In this document: one piece after another, positions 34,095 to 42,349 of the stretch
How the letters are laid out: each line of letters opens with the position of its first letter
Numbering within the stretch: the stretch's first letter is position 1
DNA from: Streptomyces sp. SID3343
Lineage (GTDB): Bacteria; Actinomycetota; Actinomycetes; Streptomycetales; Streptomycetaceae
Length of the DNA: 64,000 nt
Direction: 5' to 3'
NCBI RefSeq assembly: GCF_009865215.1
Contig: NZ_WWJX01000161.1
Location: 51,616 to 115,615 of the forward strand
Notes under the pieces: model-generated
The model's database searches: none
The model's input: only the letters and a program-made list of their open reading frames with translations
What the model was told of the DNA's origin: nothing
Position numbers and translations under genes: made by a program

Positions 34095-35699
34095 GTGTAC
34101 GGCTCTTCTCAGGATGGTGCCGGGAAGGTACGGCCGGAGATCGAGTCCTCGTGGAGCCGGTCGCGCCTGAACGGCCTCCACCGGCACGGCGCTCCGGCCC
34201 TCGACCAGGGGCCGGTGGCCGGTGACGGAATTCTGGTTCGTGCGGCTCGCCCGGTGCTGGACCGGGGGCAGGCGGAACTCGCCGACGCCCGGTGTGTCCT
34301 GGTGCTGGCCGACCGCGAGGCGCGCATCATCGACATCCGCTGCGCAGACGCGACGTTCGGCACAGCGCTGACCGCGTTCGGGATCGTGCCGGGCGTTCGG
34401 CTCGGCGAGGAGCAGGTGGGGACCAACGCGGTCGGCACTCCGCTGGAGACCGGCCAAGGCCTGCTGGTCCGTGGCACCGATCACTTCATGACGACCTTTT
34501 GTGAGTTCGCCTGCTACGGACATCCGATCATCCATCCGATCACCCGTCGGATCGAGGGGGTCGTCAATGTCGGAGCCCCCTTGGGCGAGGAGCACCCCCT
34601 GTTCGCAGCCCTGGTTCGGCGCATCGTCCGTGACATCGAGGACCGGCTTCGGTTGGACGCGACCCGGACCCAGCGCCGGCTGCTGGCAGCGTTCCGGACG
34701 GCTGCCCGCTCTTCCCGGCGGCCGGTCATGGGGGTGGGTCGGGGCGTCGTTCTGGCGACTCCGGCCGCACTGGAGTTGCTGAGTCCTGCGGACCACGTGG
34801 CCGTCCAGGCGTGCGTGGAGGGGATGCGCTCCGACCGCGAGGTCGATCGTCATCTGACGCTGGTCTGCGGCCGAACGGTCCGGCTGAGGTGTGCGCCCGT
34901 CGACGGCGCCGACGGGGCACTGGTCGACATCGTTGTGAAACGGTCGGGCCGTCGAGGCACGGACGGTGCCGACCTTGCCGTCGGTCGACCGCTGTTGATC
35001 GTCGGTGAGCTCGGCAGCGGCCGTACCACCGAGGCTCGGCGGGCAGCCGGACCCGATGCGTTCGTACTCGACGCCGCCGACGCCGTGTGCCAGGGCGAAC
35101 AAGAGTGGACCAAAGGCATGGCGGCCCTGCCGGCCGGCGGCGCGTGCCCGTTGATCATCGAGAACATCCAGCTCATGAGCGAGCGGATGACGACGCCGAC
35201 GGTTGAGTGGATGCGCGCCACGCGGCGAAAGACCGTGCTGACCTCGACACCCGGCGAACATCTCGACGGTGTGCACGCACCACTGGCAGCGCTCTGCGGC
35301 GCGCGGCGCGACCTGCTCCCTCTGCGCCGGCGCAGGCACGACATTCCCCGGTTGGCGCAGAACATGCTGACCGACGAGGTGGGCCCCGAGCGGGCTCGGA
35401 TGACCGGCGACAGCCTGCGGGTACTGGCCGCTCAGCCGTGGCCCGGTAACCTTGCCGAACTGCGGCGGGTGGTTCGGTTCGTCGCCGAAAGACGTTCGGT
35501 GGGCGACATCGTCCCCTCGGACCTGCCCGCTTCGCACTGCGGCGTGCCGGTTCCGACGTCGCCGCTTCTGCAGGCCGAGCGCGAGGTCATCGTCGCCGCC
35601 ATCAAGGCGGCCGGCGGCAACCGACTCCAGGCGGCACGCGCTTTGGGGGTGAGCAGGTCCACGCTCTACAACCGGATGCGTGCCTTGCGGGTGTACTGA
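34095..35699 (+). CDS. GAF-domain, Fis-type HTH transcriptional regulator (AcoR-like, sigma54-independent)
   Basis: 534 aa from GTG 34095, chosen because it gives the same N-terminus and exact length as the paralogue at 40327; ATG 34020 is an alternative. Order: an ESSWSRSRLNGL opening typical of AcoR-like proteins, a GAF sensor (LGEEQVGTNAVGTPLETGQG, FACYGHPIIHPITRRIEGVV), a degenerate AAA-like part (GELGSGRTTEARRAAG, a Walker-A relic, then CPLIIENIQLMS), and a Fis helix-turn-helix at the end (GGNRLQAARALGVSRSTLYN). The GAFTGA sigma54 loop is absent, as expected where sigma54 is absent. It probably binds the TGTCC palindromes. Confidence 0.88.
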   Translation: MYGSSQDGAGKVRPEIESSWSRSRLNGLHRHGAPALDQGPVAGDGILVRAARPVLDRGQAELADARCVLVLADREARIIDIRCADATFGTALTAFGIVPGVRLGEEQVGTNAVGTPLETGQGLLVRGTDHFMTTFCEFACYGHPIIHPITRRIEGVVNVGAPLGEEHPLFAALVRRIVRDIEDRLRLDATRTQRRLLAAFRTAARSSRRPVMGVGRGVVLATPAALELLSPADHVAVQACVEGMRSDREVDRHLTLVCGRTVRLRCAPVDGADGALVDIVVKRSGRRGTDGADLAVGRPLLIVGELGSGRTTEARRAAGPDAFVLDAADAVCQGEQEWTKGMAALPAGGACPLIIENIQLMSERMTTPTVEWMRATRRKTVLTSTPGEHLDGVHAPLAALCGARRDLLPLRRRRHDIPRLAQNMLTDEVGPERARMTGDSLRVLAAQPWPGNLAELRRVVRFVAERRSVGDIVPSDLPASHCGVPVPTSPLLQAEREVIVAAIKAAGGNRLQAARALGVSRSTLYNRMRALRVY

Positions 35700-35734
35700 C
35701 GTCGGGGGAGCGGGGCCGGTTCGGCCGGCGTGGT

Positions 35735-36421
35735 TCAGGAGTCGGTGCGGTCCTGCCAGAGTCCGCGTGCCTCAAGGGTCTCGATGAGATGGTCGGCGCT
35801 TTGCAGGGTGTGTTGTTCCACGAGCGAGCGTGCCATGCCGTGCCTGCGCCGGCGAAGTGCTTCGACGATGAGGGGGTGCTCCTCGCGGGCGGCGGCGGCT
35901 CTGCCTTCGATGGAGATGTAGAAACGGTTGGGCAGTTGCTTGACGGCGGAGCGCAGAAGGAGGGCGAGGCGGTGGGAATCGGCGGCGAGGTTGATGTGAC
36001 GGTGGAAGGCGTGGCCGTGTTCGAGCATGCCTTCCTCGTCGTCGGCCTCGATGGCCTCCTCCTGTTGTTTGACGATGGCTTCGAGTTCGTCGAGTTGTTC
36101 GCCGGTGATCTTCCGGGCCGCGCGGGCGGCGAGTTCGCCGCCGAGTTGGGCCTGGACCCAGAACAGGTCGTGGACGTCCTGCCGGGAGAAGGGGATCACG
36201 ATGAAGCCGCGGCGAGGGACCAGTTCGATGAAACCTTCGCTGCTGAGGGAGAGAAGACCCTCGCGTACCGGGGTGTTGCTGACGCCGACGGCTTCCGCGA
36301 TGGGTTCCAGGCGCAGGAACTCGCCGGGCCTGACCTCGCCGGAGATGATCATCTCGCGGACGTAGGTCGCCACCTCCTCGGAGAGTTGCTGCCGCTGGGA
36401 GTTGTTGCGGTCACGCGCCAT
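35735..36421 (-). CDS. GntR family regulator, FCD ligand domain
   Basis: 228 aa from ATG 36421, with GAGGAG only 3 bases before it; ATG 36439 (234 aa) is also possible. The winged helix is at residues 8-75 (VATYVREMIISGEVRPGEFL, EAVGVSNTPVREGLLSLSSE). The all-helical FCD domain follows with its metal/ligand His residues in HGHAFHRHINLAADS and HPLIVEAL. Such regulators respond to carboxylic acids. The promoter contains CATCATATA (36467). It is a candidate regulator of the AT-rich elements spread over this window, but this is inference. Confidence 0.92.
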   Translation of the reverse strand: MARDRNNSQRQQLSEEVATYVREMIISGEVRPGEFLRLEPIAEAVGVSNTPVREGLLSLSSEGFIELVPRRGFIVIPFSRQDVHDLFWVQAQLGGELAARAARKITGEQLDELEAIVKQQEEAIEADDEEGMLEHGHAFHRHINLAADSHRLALLLRSAVKQLPNRFYISIEGRAAAAREEHPLIVEALRRRRHGMARSLVEQHTLQSADHLIETLEARGLWQDRTDS

Positions 36422-36984
36422 GGGCTCCTCGTTCGCCATCGCCGGTCGGCGGTCCGAAACAGAGTGCATCATATAGCCTGACGAGTTCCTTGCGACCCCG
36501 TGCGCAGCCACGCGGCCCGGCCACTCCCGGAACAAGCGCGTGCCGAGCGCCCGGGGTGCGTTCCGGCAGGCCCTCGATGAGCTGTCGTCGGTGGTGGTGC
36601 TGCCCGTCATGAGGTGGTTCTGCCTTCCGGGAACGAAGGAGTGTCGGCCGATTCGGGGATCTGCAGGAGGTCGAAGACGGCAGCCGGCGGATCGGCTCGT
36701 GGCGGGGTCTGTGGTCGGCCGGGGAAGTTTCCGATCACGTAGACGGCTACATCCCGCCCGGCCGTCGTCCGGCGCCCCCGTCCGGACGGGAAGGAACTCC
36801 GCAGTGATCCCGGCGAGTTCGGAGGCGAACCGGGTGCGCTCCGGCAGACGCCGGTTCGGATCGTGCCTCGGTGTCGCCCGGAGCGGGCATGGCGTGCGGG
36901 CCCGTCGGGCGTCGTGATTCACGACTCCGACGGACCCGCAGTAGATAAAATATTCGACTGGCTGGGGCTGTCTCCGCAGGCCTG
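36422..36984. promoter_or_regulatory. 563-base intergenic region with two AT-rich elements and a hairpin
   Basis: No gene is supported here. It holds AT-rich elements at 36465-36476 (TGCATCATATAG, the GntR promoter side) and 36941-36955 (GTAGATAAAATATTC, the minus strand giving GAATATTTTATC). Nested hairpins at about 36898-36938 (GTCGTGATTCACGAC inside GGGCCCGTCGG/CCGACGGACCC) may end the condensation-domain transcript. The long spacer may mark a lost gene. Confidence 0.45.
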
Positions 36985-38451
36985 TCAACAACCGGCAGAA
37001 GCAGGCACTGTCGGGCCGCAGGTGTATTCGTCATCGCCCTGCGCGATCCGCCGGACCACGTACTGGAACCGATCGAACAGGCGTGGCACATTGACCCGGG
37101 CCTCGGGTGTGTCGGGGTAGGTGACCCGCATGTAGGTGCTGTCCCAGCGGCGGTTCACCCACATCATGACCTCGCTGCTCGGGCTGGAGTCGTAGAGCCC
37201 GTTGCAGTTGGCCCCCTCCCAGTCACGGGACCCCCGGGCGTGCCTCCCGTCGATGTAGGAGACGATCGGGAGTACCGCGGAGTCGTCGGACTGCAGGGGG
37301 AAACCGGCGAGTTCGGCCACCCGGAGGGGAGAGACCGAGGCCAGCTTGCAGGCACTGCGGAATCCGGCGCCCGCGGCACCCAGGAGTTCGACCAGGGAAA
37401 GAGGTCGGCTGTCCGCCCCGTCCTCGGTCAGCGGAAAAGCGACCGGGACCAGGTTGATGAACCATCCCTGGGCGGCGAGCCAGCGCACCTCGTTGCGGGT
37501 GTGTACGACGGACAGGCCGCGGTAGACGCTGCGACCCCCGAGGTCGCGGTGCACGACCCCCAGAGCAGCCAGCAGGCCGGCGGAGAAACCGGCGCCGTGC
37601 GGCCTGCACGCCTTGGCGAAGGCGTCGGCCTCGGCAGCGGTGAGCAAGTCGAGTTCGAAGGAGAGACTGGCACGCGTCTCTCCCGGCGACAGCCCCAGTG
37701 CGAGCGGGAAGGACGGCATCGGGCCGGAGAGGAGAAAGCCGACCCAGCTTTGCACCCCGGGAGAATCGGCCTGGAGGGCGGCGGCCCGCTCGTGCTCCAG
37801 AACGCCGGCGTCGAGGTAGCTGCCGACCTCGGGCAGGACGGCCTCGGTCCCCTCCTGTTCGGCCTGGTACAGGGCGCGCAGTTCGTCGAAGACGAGAAGC
37901 ATGGAGTAGGCGTCGCTGTGCGCGTGGTCGATGGCGAAGTAGACGGTGGAGGAATCCTCGCCGAGTACGGCGGCGGCGGTGAACGGCGGCCAGCACATCG
38001 GACTGGTGCCGCCGTGGAACTGCTCGCGCAGATGCTCCCGGACGGCGTCCTCGGAGGTGAAGGCGCCGCGTGGCACAGGCTGTACGTCCACGTACTCGGG
38101 AGTGACCATGTGCCGAGTGAGGGTCGTGCCGGCGCCACCCTCGGTGGCCTCGTTCGGCTCGGCCGAGAACCACGTGAGCATCGTCTCGTGGCGCAGCGTC
38201 CACTTCCTCAGGGCGCCGGCCAGGGCGGCGGTGTCGATTCGCCCCGGCAGGTCGAAGGCGAGCCCCAACCACGGGGACTGGGGACGGCCGGCCTGGAGAT
38301 TGGCCAGATAGCGCGCGAGGTGATTCTCCTGTACCGGGGACGGCGGCACGGGGTGTACCGGTGCGTGCTTCGCCTTCTCGACGACGTGGTCGGGAATCCG
38401 GAACTCGACCAGCTCGCCGACCCGGGGCACGTAGTCGGACAGGAAGGTCAT
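36985..38451 (-). CDS. free-standing condensation-domain (acyltransferase) protein, second of a pair
   Basis: 488 aa of the chloramphenicol acetyltransferase/NRPS condensation superfamily. The catalytic HxxxD motif is in TVYFAIDHAHSDAYSM, about residue 174. The C-terminal half contains YRGLSVVHTRNEVRWLAAQG, WFINLVPVAF and SYIDGRHARGSRDW in place of the solvent channel motifs. There is no adenylation or carrier domain here or nearby. The ATG overlaps the stop of the upstream gene as TGATG, so translation is coupled. It probably transfers an acyl group to an alcohol or amine, like PapA proteins. The acceptor is unknown. Confidence 0.85.
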   Translation of the reverse strand: MTFLSDYVPRVGELVEFRIPDHVVEKAKHAPVHPVPPSPVQENHLARYLANLQAGRPQSPWLGLAFDLPGRIDTAALAGALRKWTLRHETMLTWFSAEPNEATEGGAGTTLTRHMVTPEYVDVQPVPRGAFTSEDAVREHLREQFHGGTSPMCWPPFTAAAVLGEDSSTVYFAIDHAHSDAYSMLLVFDELRALYQAEQEGTEAVLPEVGSYLDAGVLEHERAAALQADSPGVQSWVGFLLSGPMPSFPLALGLSPGETRASLSFELDLLTAAEADAFAKACRPHGAGFSAGLLAALGVVHRDLGGRSVYRGLSVVHTRNEVRWLAAQGWFINLVPVAFPLTEDGADSRPLSLVELLGAAGAGFRSACKLASVSPLRVAELAGFPLQSDDSAVLPIVSYIDGRHARGSRDWEGANCNGLYDSSPSSEVMMWVNRRWDSTYMRVTYPDTPEARVNVPRLFDRFQYVVRRIAQGDDEYTCGPTVPASAGC

Positions 38452-39929
38452 CAACACGGCGTGGGTTCCTTTCCTTTGGTGTCGCGGACACAGACCGGGT
38501 GTGATCGCGGCGGACAAGAGGAGTGCGGAGCGGCGGACGGCAGGTTCTCACCGGCGACGACCTGCCGCACCAGGCGGCCGATGTCGGAGACGTAGGAGGG
38601 CACGTTGGCTCGGCCGGGTTCGGAGTCGGGGAAGCGGTGGCTGAGGTAGACGCCCTCACGAGTACGCACGATCCACAGGTAGACCTCGTGCGGGTGGATC
38701 CGACGACTGCGCAGCGCGGTGGCCTTCCACTCGGTCCACCGGCCGGCGCCGGGCAGGGACCGGATGTCCATGTACGAGACCATGAACCGGGGTTCGAGCG
38801 GCAGCCCGAACAGTTCGGCCAGTCGAGCAAGCGGTGCGCAGGCCAGCGGGCGGGCACGCCGCAGGGCCTCTCCGGCCTCCTTCATCACCTGCTCGAAGTC
38901 GTCTCCACCGCGAACGGCGACACTGACCGGCGCGATTCCCACGTACCAGCCCAAGGACCGGTGGAACTGCCGCTCGTTGCGGGTGTGGAAGGGCACCATG
39001 GTGCGAAAGCCGTCCCGGCCCGACAGGCTCCGGGCGGACAGGGCGAAGCAGGCGAGGACACCGGAGAAGAAATCGCCGCCCCGCTGTCTGCAAACGAGCT
39101 CGAAAGCACGCGCGTCGTCGGAGTCGAGCAACCACTTCAGACCGCCCGCCTGGGCGACCGACGCCGGTTGCCGCGGATCGGCGACCGGAACGACGAACTC
39201 GGGCAGCTTGCCGCCCCCCTCGGCCACGAAGTCCCGCCAGTGCCGGACGGCTTCGTGTTCGCTGTGCAGCCCGGCGGCATCTCGGCGCTCGGGGCCGGTG
39301 AAGTCCAGATAGCTGCCCACCTCGGAGAGGCGGGCGGGGCGGTCGTCGAGCACCGCGCCGTACAACTCCCGTAGTTCCTGGGCGATCAGCAGGATCGCGT
39401 AACCGTCGACGTTGTGGTGGTCCAAGCCGACGCAGACGGTGGTGGAATCGGGGTGTCGCACGGTGAGGAACGCGAAGGACGGCCAGATCAGGGGGTCGGT
39501 GTTCTCGTCCAGGATCTCCTCGATGCGAGTGGACAGTTCGCGCGGATCGCCGAGGTGGCCGTGCTCCGTGCGGACGAGGCCGACCGCGCCCGGCCGCAGG
39601 GTGGTGCGATACATCCCGAGAGAGTCGCCGTCGGCGTACGGCTCCAGTCGGCTGCGCAGCACTTCGTGCCGGTTGATCCAATCGCCCAGCGCTTTGCCCA
39701 GGGCGTACTCGTCGAGCGGGCCGGGCAATTCGAACGTCGTGGCCAGCCAGGAGGGACCGCGGCCGCTCGAGGCGGAGTTCAGAGCATCACTGAGATGCCC
39801 TTCCTGGAGATACGACGCGGGCCGCGCGTCGGGTATCCAGTCGCGGGTGTCGGGGGGACCGGCCGTCGGGCGCCATACCGTCAACTGCCCGGCCGGTATT
39901 TCGAGGTCCCAGATGTCGATGAACTTCAC
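38451..39929 (-). CDS. free-standing condensation-domain (acyltransferase) protein, first of a pair
   Basis: 492 aa. The HxxxDG motif is intact in VCVGLDHHNVDGYAILL, about residue 169, preceded by Asp as in PapA-type acyltransferases. The N-terminal ASYLQEGHLSDALN and late FHTRNERQFHRSLGWYVGIA and FMVSYMDIRSLPGAGRW match the partner gene, so the two are paralogues and may form a heterodimer. It starts at GTG 39929 with a weak GAGGCAGG site. The promoter region 39930-40326 (397 bases) has no gene. It holds a TGTCC-type palindrome at 40028 and AT-rich patches near 40065-40080 and 40185-40200. Confidence 0.85.
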   Translation of the reverse strand: MKFIDIWDLEIPAGQLTVWRPTAGPPDTRDWIPDARPASYLQEGHLSDALNSASSGRGPSWLATTFELPGPLDEYALGKALGDWINRHEVLRSRLEPYADGDSLGMYRTTLRPGAVGLVRTEHGHLGDPRELSTRIEEILDENTDPLIWPSFAFLTVRHPDSTTVCVGLDHHNVDGYAILLIAQELRELYGAVLDDRPARLSEVGSYLDFTGPERRDAAGLHSEHEAVRHWRDFVAEGGGKLPEFVVPVADPRQPASVAQAGGLKWLLDSDDARAFELVCRQRGGDFFSGVLACFALSARSLSGRDGFRTMVPFHTRNERQFHRSLGWYVGIAPVSVAVRGGDDFEQVMKEAGEALRRARPLACAPLARLAELFGLPLEPRFMVSYMDIRSLPGAGRWTEWKATALRSRRIHPHEVYLWIVRTREGVYLSHRFPDSEPGRANVPSYVSDIGRLVRQVVAGENLPSAAPHSSCPPRSHPVCVRDTKGKEPTPC

Positions 39930-40027
39930 GGGCCTGCCTCGCTACCCAGGCGATGCCTGATGGGGGACGTGATACGGGGAGGGTGATGTCCGACGCCTTC
40001 ACGGTAGGGAAGAATTCGGTGCGCAAA

Positions 40028-40045
40028 GGTCCAAGAAATTGGACA
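40028..40045. promoter_or_regulatory. TGTCC-N8-GGACA palindrome (site 3)
   Basis: GGTCCAAGAAATTGGACA; the minus strand reads TGTCCAATTTCTTGGACC with one arm mismatch and the same 8-base spacer. It lies 99 bases upstream of the condensation-domain operon and is the third member of the set. Confidence 0.62.
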
Positions 40046-40326
40046 CTCATTTCGCAGCGTGCCGGTAGCCCGAAAAAACGGCTGCGTAGTGGAACAGGTG
40101 GTATCGCCCGCCGACCTTTTGGCAGGTGGGCGGGACCGATGCGCCGATCCGTCGGCGTGCCGCGTCAGATCGACAAATGCGGCGAAAAACTATTCGGATA
40201 CAACTGTCTCGAATTCGGGCGCAGCATGCTGTCGGTTGCACCTGAGAATTCCGGGGTGACCTGTTCCGAGCCGAGCGAGAGGGCACAGCCGCTGCCTCAC
40301 CGGACGAGCGACAGTCGTATTCGGAG

Positions 40327-41931
40327 TCAGTGGATGTGCAGTGCCCGCATGCGGTTGTAGAGGGTGGAGCGGCTCACACCCAGCGCGCGCGCCGCCTCTC
40401 GCTTGTTCCCGTTCACGGAGTCGATCGTGGCGATGATGACTTCGCGCTCCGCTTGACGGAACGGTGAAGCGGAGGAGGACCTGTCACGGTGTGAGGCGGG
40501 CAGGTCCGAGGGGAGGATGTCCCCGGCCGAACGGAGCCGAGCGAGGCCGTCGACCGCCTTGCGTAGCTCGGTCAGATTGCCGGGCCAGGACTGCGCGGCC
40601 AGCACGCGCAATGTCTCGGAAGCCAGGCGGACGCGTCCGGAGCCCGAAACCTGGGCCAGCATCTGCTGTGCCAGTTGCGGGATTTCGTGTCTACGACGCC
40701 GCAGCGGCACCAGTTCCCGGCGCTCGGCGCACATGGCCACCAGCAGTGCGTGCACACCTTGGAGATGCTCACCGGGAGTCGAGGTCAGGACGACCTTGCG
40801 CAAGGCGCCGGGAAGCGCCTTGGCCAGCAGCATCGTCAGCGGTTCGGACAGGAACTCGATGTTCTCCACGATGACCGCCGGCCCGTCCGTCTTCAGCAAC
40901 GCTCCCAGGGCCGCACCCCAAAGGGCTTCGCCTCGTCGAGCGGCGGCCGTCGAGTCGACAGTGGTGGCGCCCGGCCCGGCGGCACGGCGTGCCTCGGTGG
41001 TCCGGCCGCTGCCGGGCTCGCCGATGACGACCAGCGGCCACTGGGCGGTCACGTCCGTATGGGTCCTGCCGCGGCGCGCGTCTCGGTCCGGGACGATATC
41101 GATGAGTACGCCGTCGGTGTCCTCGATCGGCACGCACCTGAGCCGGACCGACCGACCGGAGACCAGGGTCAGTTGACGGATGCGCTCACGGGCCGGCCCC
41201 GGAGGGTCGGCGCAAGCCTGGACGGCTGGGTGATCGGCGGGCTCCAGCAGGTCCAACGCGGACGGGTTGGCCAGGACGAGTCCCGGACCAAGCACCACGA
41301 CCGCCCGTCCCCGGGTCCGCGTCGCCGCCTGGAACGCGGCCAGCAACCGCCGCTGGGCGAGCGGCGAATCCAGCAGGAGCCGGTCTTCGATGTCCTGGAC
41401 CAGATGCCGGATCAGGGACGGCAGCAGCGGGTGCTCTTCTCCCCAGGCACAAGCGAGGTTCACGGCGCCTTCGAGCCGGTGGGTCACCGGATGGACGATC
41501 GGATGCCCGAAACAGGAGAAGGGATCAAACACGTTCAAGAAGTGTTCGGGTCCGCGTATGAACACGCTTCGGCCGGTCTGCAGCGAGGTGCCCAGCCCGT
41601 TGGTGCCGATTTTCTCCTCTTCGACTCGGACGCCCGGTGCCAGACCGAGATTCGTCATCGCGTCGTCAACCGACCGGTCGGTGCAGCGCATGTCGAGGAC
41701 GAACGCCCTTGCGTCGGCGAGCAAGAACGCAGCCGAAAACCCCTCGACCTCCTGCTGCGCCCGTTCCAGCACCCGCCCCGCCGCGCGGGACAGACTGCCC
41801 TCCGTATCGACCGGACCTCGAACGAGGCAGGGCACCGCGTCCTTGCGCACACCGTGCAGGCGCGATCGGGTCCATGACGATTCGATCGCGGGCCGCTCCT
41901 GCCCGGGCTTGCCTAACGAGACATCCTTCAT
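40327..41931 (-). CDS. GAF-domain, Fis-type HTH transcriptional regulator (paralogue of 34095)
   Basis: 534 aa, the same length and order as the protein at 34095: ESSWTRSRLHGV, GAF (VEEEKIGTNGLGTSLQTGRS, SCFGHPIVHPVTHRLEGAVN), a Walker-A-like GEPGSGRTTEARRAAG, VIVENIEFLS, LTSTPGEHLQGVHALL, and a Fis helix-turn-helix (NKREAARALGVSRSTLYNRM). It also lacks GAFTGA. ATG 41931 follows AGGAG. It is divergent from the SpoIIE gene. The two copies flank the GntR gene and the condensation pair, which suggests duplication around that cargo. Confidence 0.88.
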   Translation of the reverse strand: MKDVSLGKPGQERPAIESSWTRSRLHGVRKDAVPCLVRGPVDTEGSLSRAAGRVLERAQQEVEGFSAAFLLADARAFVLDMRCTDRSVDDAMTNLGLAPGVRVEEEKIGTNGLGTSLQTGRSVFIRGPEHFLNVFDPFSCFGHPIVHPVTHRLEGAVNLACAWGEEHPLLPSLIRHLVQDIEDRLLLDSPLAQRRLLAAFQAATRTRGRAVVVLGPGLVLANPSALDLLEPADHPAVQACADPPGPARERIRQLTLVSGRSVRLRCVPIEDTDGVLIDIVPDRDARRGRTHTDVTAQWPLVVIGEPGSGRTTEARRAAGPGATTVDSTAAARRGEALWGAALGALLKTDGPAVIVENIEFLSEPLTMLLAKALPGALRKVVLTSTPGEHLQGVHALLVAMCAERRELVPLRRRRHEIPQLAQQMLAQVSGSGRVRLASETLRVLAAQSWPGNLTELRKAVDGLARLRSAGDILPSDLPASHRDRSSSASPFRQAEREVIIATIDSVNGNKREAARALGVSRSTLYNRMRALHIH

Positions 41932-42349
41932 GTCGGCTCCTCCGGTTGCCGGTCCCGGCGGCGTGCGCCGGCTCGGGACGTCAGGCTCTGGGGCGGGGCG
42001 GTGCACCCCGGAGCTTGTCTGGGCGGAGTTCACAAAGCGTTAACGACTGGGAAATAAAATATACCATGCATCATCGGAGGGGGTGTGATAGTGCCCCGCA
42101 TGCGAGGGGTGAACGCCCCGGCGCGTCCGGCCTGCGGAAGGCGGCTCCCGGGTACCTTGCGCTCGGTCGGGAAGGTAAGCTCACCGCTCACCCCGTGGGC
42201 GAAGATTCCGCATCATATAAAAAAGTTCAAGAGTCCGACTCGAAGAACGAGGGCCCCGAAGGCCGCCGCATCGCCGGGTGTCGGCAGGACACTCAAACGC
42301 GACAAACGTAGTATCCGGGGCATGGGGACGTCCTCTCATGAGGAGGGAA
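41932..42349. promoter_or_regulatory. divergent promoter region with two AT-rich elements
   Basis: 418 bases without a gene between a minus-strand regulator and the SpoIIE gene. Elements: 42051-42064 GAAATAAAATATAC (minus strand GTATATTTTATTTC, matching 6791 and 9751), 42211-42224 CATCATATAAAAAA followed by TTCAAGAGTC, and a possible -10 TAGTAT at 42310. The last would place the start of SpoIIE transcription after GTG 42278. Confidence 0.45.

Noticed and set aside
34095..35699. Sigma54-dependent activator
   Set aside because: The GAFTGA loop and a proper AAA+ core are absent, and actinomycetes lack sigma54.
36985..39929. Non-ribosomal peptide synthetase cluster
   Set aside because: Only two free-standing condensation domains; no adenylation, carrier, thioesterase or MbtH genes within the window.
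42278..42349. GTG 42278 as the SpoIIE start
   Set aside because: A likely -10 (TAGTAT, 42310) lies downstream of it, and AGGAGGG directly precedes the ATG at 42350. The point is not fully settled.
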